A DNA stretch of 64,000 nt from Theobroma cacao (lineage: Eukaryota; Streptophyta; Magnoliopsida; Malvales; Malvaceae), in assembly GCF_000208745.1 (NCBI RefSeq), contig NC_030856.1:2378105-2442104 (forward strand), in the 5' to 3' direction. Under the pieces are notes generated by a model. The model was given only the letters and a program-made list of their open reading frames with translations. It did no database searches and had not been told where the DNA came from. A program made the translations under genes and the position numbers. Positions 37,427 through 48,941 of the stretch are shown piece after piece. Positions within the stretch are counted from its first letter, which is position 1, and the number at the start of each line of letters is the position of its first letter.

Positions 37427-40058
37427 GATCGAGTAATGAAAACAAAATAAAATAAAATAATCCTCTCTTCTTTTAGTTTCCTTTCTTTTTCGTTCCTCTT
37501 TATGACAAAACTGAAAAGAAAAACCAAACATAAGATCCTTTTCCTGTTTCATGGTTTTTTGTGTTTTATTTATTACTTTTATAAAAATAATTTTTGCATT
37601 ATTTTTGGATGGATGATGGGTTGGTATTTCCTTTGGCTTTCTTTTTCCTTTTGTTTTCTCTTCAAATTTGTGCCTAATAAGACAAGAGAAATGGCTCCTT
37701 TTATGTTTGGATTTTTATTGTAAATATAAAATTATTTTATTTGTTCATTTGAAATAATTGATAATGTTTTTTAAAATAAAAAATTAAATAATTATTTACT
37801 TTTCAATTATAATAAAGTTAAACAAAATAAGTTCTTATAATTACCGTCACAATTTTGTTTCATTTATGTCCACATGACTATTATGAGAGATGAAATTATC
37901 ATATGAATTCGTTGTTTTGTTATATCAATATATCACGTTACTATCACTTTGATATGTCAATATATTATATTAATATTATGTAATATAAAATGATAAATAT
38001 TATTTTGATTTATAATTAATCAAACGTTAATCATAAAAATTTATTTAGTTTAAAATAAAAATATAAAAATATAATTAAATATAAGAAAAATAAGTATTTA
38101 TTTAAATTTTTTAAAAAATTTTAAGGTTCATATCATTTTAAGATAATTTATGTACTAATTTTGTTTTAAAAAAACTTCCTATGAATAAAACAAAGCTATT
38201 TATTATTTTAAAACAAAAGATCCAAAATTATTTAATTACCAATACTCTGCCAACACTCAATGACATGAGGCTTTATTTCACTCAAAATTTATGCATTATA
38301 TACTTAGTTTTCAAGTTAATTTAAAATTATTTTCATATTTTTTTATATACTAATGTTAACAATATATTTATTTTATATATTATTAATATTTATAAAAAAT
38401 TATGAAAAGTATTTTCAATATATAAAATAAGAATCTTGAAAATCAGAAAAATGATGTGGGCCACAATGTACCCAAAAGAAAAGGGCTGCCTCTTCATTTT
38501 GTTTGTGGGCCACTGCCCACCAAAGTAAACAAAACTGTGGGCCAGGGATGGGCTTGTATTTACTCATTTATTTACTCTAAAAATAATTTGCTTATATTTG
38601 CAAAAAACTATATGTAAGAAGTTAATGCAATCCAAAAATATAAATACCATTTTTTATTTAAATAATTAAAATTAAAATTTACTTTTTCTCATCCTTAAAT
38701 GTTTATCTCTCTTTAACTTTTAATGTATTTTATATTAAAATTTGAAAAAAAAATTATATTTATAAATTTTCAATGCTTTTTAATATAAAAAATTAAATAT
38801 TATATATATGAGTTAAACACATAGAGACAGATGATTTGAAATTTTTGAGGAACACCATGAAAGCAAGAGGAAGCTTCTGGTTTTTTGACCTACATTTCAA
38901 GGTGGGGATACCAATTTATCATTGCAACAGTACTCTGTTTCCCATTTATAAGCTTACAAAATAAATAATAAATAAATGACAAATGACTGAGAAACTTCAT
39001 GAGGAAGAAGATCCTTGCAAGGAACTACTAAGGTCATGCTTAATAATGTGATAACTATAGTCATCACTTAACTCATATTTGTCACCCTTTTCTCCATTTT
39101 TAGTCTAAAATCAAAATATTTTATAATATATGATTTGTTGACAAAAGTTTATACGTAAAATACCCGAATTAAGAAAGTTAACGATATCTAAAATGTCACG
39201 TTATTGTCACGTAATGGTTTATACGTAAATATTATATGTTTATATATGTGGTTTTCAATATCTTTTCCTTGTGAAGTTGGCATCTCATTGTATGTTAGAT
39301 GCTTGAGGATATGAATATTCCTTTGCTGCCGCTATCTTTTGCTTTGCATTCTTTGCCCTACTCGGAAGCTTCAAGTGAAGTTTCACATGTAGACAAAAAG
39401 AAAAAGGACCAATCATTGTTGAATCACAACCCCAGACTTTGCATCTTTATCCTGCCCCATGAATCAAACCTAAACCAAAACCAAATTTTGGTTTGTCGTC
39501 AGATGTTTTTGTCCTCTTACCCCCTTTTCATGGTCTGATTCGAGTTTAAATTTACTTGAAAGGTGCTCAAGATTACAAATTGTTTATGATGAAATTCAAA
39601 TAGAATGCTTTATTACGTGATTCGTTAAACTAAGGATAATTACGTGTGTTATAAATTGCGAAAGTATTATGTTCGATAAGCATCAGTTTTGGTTTGGTGG
39701 ATTATTTAGATACACAACTTGCTTTTATTTTAAAAAAATATTTTAAGCAAATTGTTGTTGACAAGAGTTGAAATAGATTGTCCAAATCTTTGGTTTGAAC
39801 CCAAATTTCTAACCGATTTGTGTGACTGAAATTCACTTCCAAAGGGCAAGCACTTGAAACAAAATGGTGAGCACAAGTTTACATCAAGACACACTAGCGA
39901 TTTCCATAACCCCACGCACCCTCAATCTACACCACAACATTGGTTCTATGGCATAGTCTCCACCACCCCAACGCCTTTGGCCGATAGCCACTATTTCATA
40001 TGTTCTCAGCCTCTACAAATATTGCCCTCTCTTTCATTACATTAAACTTTTCCCTTCA
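37427..40058. other. Long AT-rich intergenic region
   Basis: The left end is the 5' side of the secreted-protein gene. The middle (37700-39250) is very AT-rich and holds a compact cluster of TGGGCY motifs at 38457-38554, listed separately. An 80-codon frame at 39299-39538 has no family resemblance and no splice or repeat context. The right end (39600-40058) is the upstream region of the FAD4-like gene. No gene is supported. Confidence 0.5.
38457..38554. promoter_or_regulatory. Cluster of four TGGGCY (site II-type) motifs
   Basis: TGGGCC occurs at 38457, 38506 and 38538 and TGGGCT at 38549, all in one 98-base, relatively GC-rich island in AT-rich DNA. Such motifs bind TCP factors and mark promoters of plant ribosomal-protein, snoRNA and growth genes. 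No gene starts nearby (the next ATG is 1.5 kb away), so an unrecognised non-coding transcript or chance are both possible. Confidence 0.35.
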
Positions 40059-40985
40059 ATGTCTATCTTGCCTCAACACAAATACCCTTTAAGGCCTCTA
40101 ACCTATGCTCCCACGTGCCCGCGGCTGTGCTGTATCGCACGTGTGACATGTTCAGCCACCACAACCAAGCCTAGGTCCAGCCAGAACCCGCTAGTCATCG
40201 AGCCAAGGCTCGTGACTACACCGGACCTGGTCACAACCATTCCTAGTACTGGCCCTCCTTTGCCCAATGACCCAAGTTTGCAATCAACGTGGTCTCACAG
40301 GGGGTGGGTGGCTAGTGGGTGCACCACATTGGTCATTTCACTAGCCAAGGCCATGATGGGTGCAGCTGATTCACATGTGTGGCTCGAACCTATGCTAGCT
40401 GGTTATGTTGGGTACATTGTAGCTGATCTTTTGTCCGCGGTGTACCATTGGGGTATCGACAATTATGGTGATGCATCGACTCCAGTTTTCGGTTCACAAA
40501 TCGAAGGATTCCAGGGTCACCACAAATGGCCCTGGATTATCACCAGGCGCCAGTTTGCTAACAATTTATATGCACTGGCTCGTAACGTAACTATCACTGT
40601 GCTTCCTATAGACATTCTCTGCAATGACCCTGTGGTTCAAGGCTTTGTTAGTATCTGTGCCGGTTGCATCATGTTTAGCCAACAATTCCATGCTTGGTCC
40701 CATGGCACCAAGAGCAAGCTCCCTCCATTGGTGGTGGCGCTACAAGATGCTGGTGTGCTTGTCTCCCGGTTGCAACATTCTGCACACCACAAGCCACCGT
40801 ATAACAGTAACTACTGCATAGTGAGTGGAGTTTGCAATGAATTTTTGGACAAAAACAAGGTGTTCGAGGCATTGGAGATGGTTATTTTTTTCAAGCTCGG
40901 GGTGAGACCCAGGTCTTGGAGTGAGCCTGGTGCTGAATGGACTGAAGAAACTGATGAAACTCATCCTCAAGTAACAGTCCATTGA
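40059..40985 (+). CDS. FAD4: FAD4-like chloroplast fatty acid desaturase
   Basis: An intronless 308-codon frame. The C-terminal 220 residues are a lipid desaturase domain of the TMEM189/FAD4 family, with His-rich metal ligands HWGIDNYG at 130, QGHHKWPW at 152, HAWSH at 211 and HSAHH at 240, and hydrophobic segments at about 90-128 and 175-208. The first 70 residues are rich in Ser, Thr, Pro and Arg, as in a plastid transit peptide. Arabidopsis FAD4 adds the delta-3 trans double bond to 16:0 at sn-2 of phosphatidylglycerol in thylakoids, with a peroxiredoxin-like partner. FAD4 versus a FAD4-like paralogue cannot be separated from one locus. All His motifs are intact. Confidence 0.9.
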   Translation: MSILPQHKYPLRPLTYAPTCPRLCCIARVTCSATTTKPRSSQNPLVIEPRLVTTPDLVTTIPSTGPPLPNDPSLQSTWSHRGWVASGCTTLVISLAKAMMGAADSHVWLEPMLAGYVGYIVADLLSAVYHWGIDNYGDASTPVFGSQIEGFQGHHKWPWIITRRQFANNLYALARNVTITVLPIDILCNDPVVQGFVSICAGCIMFSQQFHAWSHGTKSKLPPLVVALQDAGVLVSRLQHSAHHKPPYNSNYCIVSGVCNEFLDKNKVFEALEMVIFFKLGVRPRSWSEPGAEWTEETDETHPQVTVH

Positions 40986-41534
40986 AAATTTTTTTCCCCC
41001 TCTTGTAATAAAAATTATAAGCAAACATTCAATATTTCAAGTGATATGCTTATGTGGAGTACTGGCTCTGGGGCTTATATATAATCATGAGCTTCTGCTG
41101 CAAGCAGCATTGCATTGTTATCAGAAAGAGGTGTCATTTATCAATTTTGCTAGAAATTGAAACATTTAGAGATTCACTGTTATGTTTGAATACATAATCA
41201 TGTTGGTGTTATCATCTCTAATTGAAGCTGTCTATTCTTAATATTAGTTTCATAACAGATAATCGCCTCCACGGTTAATCTCTTCTTCATTTTCCTGTTC
41301 GACATAGCAAGGGTTCATCCTTACTGTTAGTGATGGTGGTGAGATTTGCTTTGGTTTTAAGATGTTGAATCTGCAGGTGTTGATAGAAATAAGAAAGCAT
41401 GAAAAATAGAGGAGAAACAAATGAAAGCCTCCTTTCTCATTATCTTTGTGAGTTCACATAAATCGTTTGCAGGTTCACAACACTTGAATTTGGGAAAAGA
41501 AAACAGAGAGAAAAAGAAGCAGAATACATCTATG
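40986..41534. other. Convergent intergenic space between FAD4-like and VPS22
   Basis: The two genes converge and their 3'UTRs probably fill most of these 549 bases. A polyadenylation-signal-like AATAAAA lies just after the FAD4-like stop (about 41008). No gene is seen. Confidence 0.5.
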
Positions 41535-43427
41535 TTAACTATCAGCTCCAAACGAGGAGATGGAGGATACACAGGGGAACCAATATCGGCGTTTGCCATC
41601 ACTATGGCCATCATCAATCATCGCAAGACCTTCCTGCGTTGACCAACAGGGATTTTGTGAAATACATGAATCCAAAATAACAATAAGATGATCAACATGC
41701 CAGATGTTGCAAGAGCTTACATCTAATAAAGTATCAAGGGCGTCGATGGCACGTCCATGTGTCCAGGAAAGCCGTCTCTCTACCTCATCAACGGTCACAT
41801 ACCCTTGAGCCTAAGAGAGAAAACAAGTAGAATATCAATTAAGCAATTACTTACATTGGTTACTTGTTGCAGCATACAAACAGAAATATGACAAACCTGT
41901 GCCAGCTCCAGAATTTCGTTATGGTCTTTCTTCAACTCAGTTGGAACAGATCGAACAAGCTTTTTCTTTCCAGCAGAAATCACCTCAAATCCACTACCCA
42001 ATGTCTGGAAGATACAAGCAGTACATGCGTGATCCGTTAAATTGGCAGCATAAAAATTTATAAGAAAACTCCATTCTTTAAACCATGCAATTCTAAGTCA
42101 GAATTCAATTCTAGCAAGAAACAATAATGGTGCAAACAATTCAACATATCCTCAAGTTATAATATTGCCCAAAACAAAGGTCAAAGGAAAACCAATCAGC
42201 CTGCTCATGCACTTTCCACTCGCTCATCCTGAGGGGTGAAAAAAAGGAAAAGGGAAATGTAGCCAAGCTGGCAAACTAATTCAGTATCAATACGAATTAC
42301 ATAGGAAATAACTTTACTACAATACCTTCAGCTTACTTATAGCACGTAAACAGTCATCCTCAGAAACAGCTTCACGATCATGTTTTCGTTTCTGACGAAG
42401 CAATTTGCAAAGTTCCTGCAGGTCGATCAAACCTCCATTAAGGGGCCTAGTCGACAAGCAAATCTCAACAATTTGCACCCCTGTCTAGCCAAGTACCAAA
42501 ACCTCATTATAAGCACTCTACACAAATGCCTTTTCATGCTAAGGTGAAAACTTAAAACTTCCAAATGGATAATAAGACTTCAGAAGCCATGAACATATGC
42601 ATCATGCTTGGAAGCAGAGAAGTTTACAGATTCATATCCAGAAATAAAATTTCACAATCATACAACTTTGTACCAAAAATGATCCAATACTGCCATAGTT
42701 ACAGTTCATAATGCCATAAAGCAAAACAAAACAGCTAACAACTTAAGAAACTTGCATGCAAAGAAAAAGCTCGAATACGAAAGACAGATAAGCAGATCAA
42801 AACCTTAACTAAAATTGAAAAAACAGCCATAAAGCGCATAACTTTACCCTAAACAGATAGAAATACAATCAATTTAAGCTACAAAAAGAATAAGAAAACT
42901 TGCAAACAAAAGAAAAAGCTTCTTTTTTTTGGAAAAGGGATGATTTAGGATACCAACCAAGTTCATAATAGAAATCACCAATCCCTAAAAGCTCAGCCCA
43001 GAATCCCTTATTTGAAGCCAAAGGATCCACTCCCACTTTAGCACACATTTCGTGAAATTGTGACCTAAAAGCCGGATTTTTACGAATATCATTCTGCCAA
43101 TCACCACTCAAAAAAATAAAAAAAAATTCAAATTTATTTAAAATAGTGAGAACAAAAAGGGGTAAAAAAATTTTGACCTTGTGTTTTCGAGCGAATTCTT
43201 CGAGCTGAGAACGAAAGGTAGCGAGTTGTTCTTTCATGAGATCGGTTCTTAACTTGGCTACATTTTCTCCCAGTAATCGATATTGATCCTGAAAATTCCA
43301 AAATTAAATAAATAAAGGTAGAATTTGTAGGCTGAATTGAGATTAATTTGGATAATTGTAATTAAGATTAACAAACCCTAGCCGCTGCAGCTGTCTGTAA
43401 GCCTCCAATTCCAGGTCTTCTTCTCAT
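41535..43427 (-). CDS. VPS22: ESCRT-II subunit VPS22/SNF8
   Basis: Seven minus-strand exons: 43427-43377, 43288-43178, 43093-42958, 42480-42326, 42004-41897, 41810-41721 and 41633-41535. Phases agree and the product has 249 residues, the usual length for plant VPS22. It begins [20 protein letters not shown] and has an early coiled coil ([21 protein letters not shown]). The two winged-helix domains of the EAP30 family follow ([37 protein letters not shown], then [19 protein letters not shown] and a C-terminal [14 protein letters not shown] strand). With VPS25 and VPS36 it forms ESCRT-II, which sorts ubiquitinated membrane proteins into multivesicular bodies. A GA repeat lies in its 5' leader near 43500. 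Confidence 0.95.
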
Positions 43428-44069
43428 TTTCCCTTTTCTTTAAGAAAAAAAGAAAATTGATTCGAAATCTTCTTTTTTCTAGCTTTTTGTTGCAGAGGAG
43501 AGAGAGAGAGAGAGAAGTAACGGGAAGGGGAAGAGCTGACTAAGTAGGGATGTTGACAGGTTTAGCTACCCGAATTCGTACTTTATTAATTTATAATTAC
43601 TCGAATAAAATTTAAAAATATTATTTAAATTAATATTTTAATATCTTAAAATTACTCGTTAAATACTCAAATCCTTTTAAATACTTATATATATATAATT
43701 AAGTAAAAAATTAAATATAACTTCTATTTATATAATTTGATTAAATTGCTAAGACTATTAATTAAGGCTCAAACCCTTTTGCATACAATATGTTTTATAC
43801 ATATTTATTTTAATTGAATTCGAATATTAAGTATTTAAAGGATGATATTTGTACCCTGTTTGAATTTGAAATGAATAATAAAATTATTATTTATAGTCAT
43901 TTTAAATTCAAATATAAGATATTTAAATCTTATTTAATTAATTTAGATACATGTGGTTTTTTAATTAAAAAATACCCATTATTGTCCTTGAATTTTAAGT
44001 TGAGTAGTCAAAATCAAAGATAAATATTTTTCCCCCAAATAAAAAACATTCAAGAAGAAGAACTAACAA
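43428..44069. other. VPS22 upstream region
   Basis: The first 90 bases are the VPS22 leader, with a run of about ten GA units near 43497-43516 (CT on the coding strand). The remainder is AT-rich. The last 30 bases before the tRNA contain CAAGAAGAAGAACTAACAAA; CAA triplets are usual transcription starts of plant tRNA genes. Confidence 0.5.
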
Positions 44070-44141
44070 ATCAGAGTGGCGCAGCGGAAGCGTGGTGGGC
44101 CCATAACCCACAGGTCCCAGGATCGAAACCTGGCTCTGATA
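44070..44141 (+). tRNA. Initiator tRNA-Met (CAU)
   Basis: The 72 bases fold into a full cloverleaf. The acceptor stem ATCAGAG pairs with CTCTGAT (A1-U72, the eukaryotic initiator hallmark) with discriminator A. The anticodon stem GTGGG/CCCAC carries the loop CCCATAA with anticodon CAT at 44102-44104; the GGG/CCC pairs are the initiator signature. The T loop reads GATCGAAA, also initiator-like, where elongators have TTC. A and B boxes are internal. It is nuclear-type and intronless. Confidence 0.96.
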
Positions 44142-44170
44142 TGAGAGCAAGCTTCTCACCCACTCAAACC

Positions 44171-44177
44171 TTTTTTT
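44171..44177 (+). terminator. Pol III terminator of the tRNA gene
   Basis: A run of seven T residues, 30 bases after the tRNA end, is the first T tract long enough to stop RNA polymerase III. Confidence 0.7.
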
Positions 44178-44423
44178 CCATTCAGAATGAATCCTCGATC
44201 TTTCTTTCAATAATTGATTAGACTTAGCTGTGTATACTCAATCAACCAAAACTGTTTATACAATGATTATCTTTTGTACATATCACAATGTGATTATCTG
44301 TCTCTAACTGCATTTCAGCAGGCAACAAAATTGATTGAAAAGGTCTAAAATGATGTCAGGATATTATCTAGTCATCTTCAGCTGCTAGTGATTTAGTTGT
44401 CTGTTCGAAAATTCGATGGTTGG

Positions 44424-47400
44424 TTATGATGCTATCCCTGTAGCTTCCTTGGGTATCAGAAACAGGAGCATAATTGGAACGAAAGTGCAGAAGAGTTGAA
44501 TAGCGATGCCCAGAAGAAGATTGTCGAAGGATCCTGAAGAGATGTTCAAGATTGATGCTAATCCAGCACCTACAAATGATCCTACAGTGGACCCGAAGTT
44601 GTTTATTGACATAAAGAGAGCAAATAGTGTTCCCTCGATTCCTGGTGGGCATAGCTGTCCAGACAAGATCAAGAATGGCATGAACCTGCAATCACATGGA
44701 GTGAGAGGAAGAGCATGAAGTAAGATTCATTACTGTGGTCATTCAAGCCTGCCTGGTGTCTAGCAAATCTATGAATGTTTGGAATGTTGGTGAACAGGTT
44801 GGTGGAGAAGAGAATGTCAAATCTCCAACAAGCACACGTAAGACAGAAAAAGGCATGTGTCGTTGGCACTTGACGAAGAATTTCTTGTTTAGCATTCTCA
44901 TATTAAGTTGATGAATTATCAAAAGAAAAAGTTAAACATACTTGAGTTGGTTGATGGCATCAGAGAGAGCAGATCCACACAGCACCATGGTCTTGTCTGA
45001 CACTCCAAAGGCAACATTAGTTCGAGACACCAAAACAATATCGAAGAGATTCAAGAAAGCCAAACCAACATGAGCCAACCTGCATTATATTTGTAGAATA
45101 TGAAGTGCAATGTGATTTGATTGTTTTCGAGAATAAAAAATATTTGTCAAATGAATTTTGAGCTGAACTACTAAGCACTCACATGAGAATTCTCCGTAGC
45201 TTCATTTTCTTCAAGTACTGATTATAGGTAAATGTCCCTATCATGAGGCCTAACCATCCAATAACGCGAGCAGTCCCCAAAAAGGATGCTTCCAACTTCA
45301 AGAACTCTGTCTGGTAGTAGAACATGACAGTTGAAAGGTTTGGAACAGTGATGTGTGCTAAGAAAAACCATGCCATTGGTCTGGAGTTCCCAGGGGCAAA
45401 TTAAATGAAAAGAAGACATGATTAGAATGACGAAAAGAACTGTAAAATAGAAATTGGCAACAATATCAAACAACCATGTCAACTAGGTTAACACTAAAGA
45501 AAAAGCTCCCGTTATTCAATGCTGGATAGGCATCTTTAAATGCTGTTTTGAATCTGCATCTACAGACAAAGTGCTGAATCCAACATATATGTGGACCAAC
45601 ATCAGTGCAGTCTGTTCTAGACAATGATTCATTATCTATTTCAGTGATGAACATTTCAAGTAGTTGCCTTGGATATGCAAAGCATTCAATAAGCTTAAAC
45701 TGACACTACATTTAACTCTTAGTACCAGAAAGTAAATTAATAGTTACCTCAAAATGATTGGCTGTTTAAAAGCACGGCACAAACTGTAAGTAGCATCTTT
45801 CAGGGACTGGAACCACTGTATTGCCAGGGACTTGCCCTTCCCAGGACTCTTGCCTTTTCTAGGCATAAATTGTGTCTTTTTGCTTTTCTTTTGGTTCTTC
45901 TTTCTTCTTCTGACAGTAACATTGGATTTCTTTTCCAAAGAACCATCTTCATTCAAATTGTTAGTCTTCCCGTTCAAAAGATGGGAATCACTTGAATTAG
46001 AGAATTTAGAGAAAACTTCACTGTCCATAGAATTCTCTTCAACCAAACCACACGAAAATAACTGTATGGCTGGAAGTACAGAGAAAAGAAGAAAAATAAT
46101 ATCTATCTCTAAGTTGGTTAGTGCATATCCTCCTAACAAACTGCCACATATTCCACCAAAAGCCATTGCTAACCACGATATCGACTGAAGGTCTCCAGCA
46201 AATAAGGCCCTGAAAAAAATTAGTTCAACCTTGTAAGTCTTTTGTTCTTCACAATATGTAGAAAACCACAAAACAATTGGTTGCAGAAAACGTAAAAGGG
46301 CAGCATGTTGCAGAAAGAAGTAATACACAGAGTAGATGATGCAACATCATCAACATGAAATAAACATAAAAATATTCCACCACCCCAAATTTTAATAAGG
46401 GAATACTTACATTTGGCCAACCATTTTGATGCCATACAATAAGGTAAAGCAGCCAACGAGTTTGCATGCCAATGTGGTCATATGCCAAATAAGCTTATTG
46501 AGTGGTTATCAAGTTTTATCACACAGAAATTCAAAGTAATTTAATAGATGAACATACTTCTCACATCTTACAGCCTCCGCAACCATTGCATCAACCACAA
46601 CATCCGCCATTGCAGAACCAAGGTTTTGCACAGTTAATAAGATTATGAGGTGCCACATGGAACTCCTTGAGGTTGCATTTACACCCAGAATAAGCCATGG
46701 CACAAGAGACATCACAGTTGCAATAACCAAGTATGGAATCCTTTTTTTCCCTTTAATGGGAATGCAGTCAGACAAAATCCTGCACGTGGAAACAAGTAAG
46801 GTTCCAACAAATAATCAAGAGATAGTATAATGCTAAAAGGGCAGTTTCTTTTCAGCTTATATTCTTCAGCAAGATAGTTTTCATCATGTTCTATTAAGGC
46901 TCTTGCATGGATTGGATTACATAATAAATAACACCCTTGTATGGCATATACCAGGGCCATTACCTCTCATGTGTCATAAGACATTTGGCCTGAAGAGATT
47001 CTTTTTCCATTTCGATATTATCATTACTAAAAGATTCATTTATACGCTTTATGCATGACACCATGACCAATAAGCACAAGAATGATGCATACCCATATAT
47101 AGGCTTTATGCTCCATGGGAAAAATGCAATTGAAAACACAAATTGGGAGGCTGAGGGTGACAACTTAATCCTATCCTTTAGCTGGTAGGAAACTGCTGTC
47201 CATACAAATGATCTGAAACCCTGTATTCACATGTCAATAAGTTAATTCAGATCCAAACTTAAAGCATGGTATAAAGGGGCAAAAACAAACACATAGGGAG
47301 GATTGGTTCAGCTTCATAGAAACAGGTTCCAGATATAAGAATTACAAGAACATAGAGATAAGAATTATTACAAACTCGGAACAACAATATGAGCTTGTTT

Positions 47401-48039
47401 CACTATAAAAGCTTATGCAGAAGATATTGTTGGGGATATTAACTCAAAATCACACAAAAGATTCATATTAGCAAAGTCGTAGGGGAATCTAAGCAGGTGA
47501 AAATGGTGATGTTTCTACTTAACTAAAAGCCATTTAGACTTATCTACCCAACTTTATATATGAAACCCATAGAAAAGCAAGAGCTTTCCAATTATGTAGT
47601 TTGATACTTGACAAAGATCTCATTCATCAACATTTCTCAACATTAATCAAACATCAACATCATGAAGGCCTATGTTCCATCATGAAACGTGTTGGAACTT
47701 TTCAAAAAAAAAAATCTTTCAAATACCTAAAGGAGCCTTTCTTTGTTTTAACAAAAGATTAACTAAAATACTTGTCATTTACAAGTTGCTTTGGCTTCCA
47801 AATCCAATATTCTACAATCAACAAATCATTCTTAGTCAAACCCAATAAGAAACCAACAGAAACCCAAATATCAAGAAACCCAAAGCAATGAAATTTCATA
47901 TCTTTATGCATCCCATGAATCAAAACCGAGAAAAAAGAAGAAGAAAAAATGGGGGTACCTGGGTGAAGTAAATCAAACAAACAAGCCATAAAAACGCCAC
48001 CCCAAATGCCGTTTTGAGCTGCTTTATCCATTGTATCAT
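44424..48039 (-). CDS. Folate-biopterin transporter (BT1 family, FBT8/9-like)
   Basis: Seven minus-strand exons: 48039-47959, 47220-47093, 46779-46558, 46209-45748, 45380-45183, 45079-44942 and 44685-44424; all phases agree, giving 496 residues. It is a 12-helix major facilitator of the BT1 family: GFRSFVWTAVSYQLKDRIKL, FFPWSIKPIYG, SDCIPIKGKKRIPYLV, GSAMADVVVDAMVAEA, ALFAGDLQSISWLAMAFGG and PPGIEGTLFALFMSINNFGS are family strings. A long basic cytosolic loop (VRRRKKNQKKSKKTQ) separates the two halves. Plant FBT members move folates or pterins; the substrate of this FBT8/9-like branch is not established. The initiator tRNA gene lies 280 bases beyond its 3' end. Confidence 0.92.
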
Positions 48040-48941
48040 CTTTCAAAAACTAAGTCAAAAATCCAAAAAAAGAAAAAGAAGAAAAACTTTGAGTTTCTCT
48101 CCCTCCCTCTGTTTTGTCTCTGGATCACCAGAATTCTTTTCTTTTCATTGTCTTGTCTTCTCCCTTTCTTTCCAACGGTATATTTGCAGTTAATGTTGAT
48201 ATGACTTATATACCCATGATTCGTCGGCGGCATAAAGCGTAGTTGGAGGGGGATAGTTTTGTCCCATTAGCAATGAACCTGTGAACACGTATATGGTCCT
48301 ACCAGGTCTCGCCACGTAAACTACCTGGTCCCGCCAAAGTCCAATGTCACATCCATGGCTACGCGCTTTGACTTTGACTTTTTTTTTGGGTGCAATAATC
48401 TCTGCTCAGCCACCTACGCAACTTACCATTTTCTTCTTTATGGATAAAGCGAGATTAGCTTTATGATAAAAGGGATTTCAAGAAAAGTCTTAAATTTTAA
48501 CAGTTGAAAGAGAATTGATTCTCGCTGTCATGTACTTCAAAATTCAATACGTTTTACTAAATATTCACGTATTCTACAATCGTACGTGTAACGTAAAATT
48601 TAATAAATTTAAGATTTTCACGTGTATCAAATCAACAACATCGAAAGGATTTGATTGAAAATCGTTAGATTCATCATTAACCAAACAGAAGATCAAATAG
48701 AACTTAGATGAAGAGAAAGAAGATGTGAACAGACATGGCTCATACCACCTTACAGCAAGGGTACTTGTAATTCTTTGTTTGTCACAGGTAGGCCACAAGA
48801 TAGAACATGGTGAATATCAGAAACATGCACATTTGAGTATTGAGAAGCACATATAAAATACAACATTAAATAGGATTTGTTTCGTTTGATTCTGTTAAGA
48901 CATCCTCGATAGCAACTAAAGTACACGCATTGACTAGCATA
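48040..48941. other. Intergenic: transporter promoter and Ole e 1 gene 3' side
   Basis: The left part is the 5' leader and promoter of the folate transporter. Bases 48290-48360 contain two similar stretches, ACCAGGTCTCGCCACG and CTACCTGGTCCCGCCA, which form an imperfect direct/inverted arrangement, and tandem W boxes follow at 48368-48379. The right part is AT-rich and adjoins the 3' end of the next gene. No gene is seen. Confidence 0.5.
48368..48379 (+). promoter_or_regulatory. Two adjacent W boxes (TTGACT)
   Basis: TTGACT occurs twice back to back (48368-48373 and 48374-48379), about 330 bases upstream of the folate transporter ATG and preceded by a CGCG core (ACGCGC). TTGAC is the WRKY-factor binding core. 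Function is inferred from motif only. Confidence 0.4.

Noticed and set aside
39299..39538. 80-codon frame in the AT-rich intergenic region
   Set aside because: No family, no splice signals and no repeat or promoter context.
43497..43516. GA repeat read as a separate regulatory element
   Set aside because: It is a simple microsatellite in the VPS22 leader, common in plant 5'UTRs, and no more can be said.
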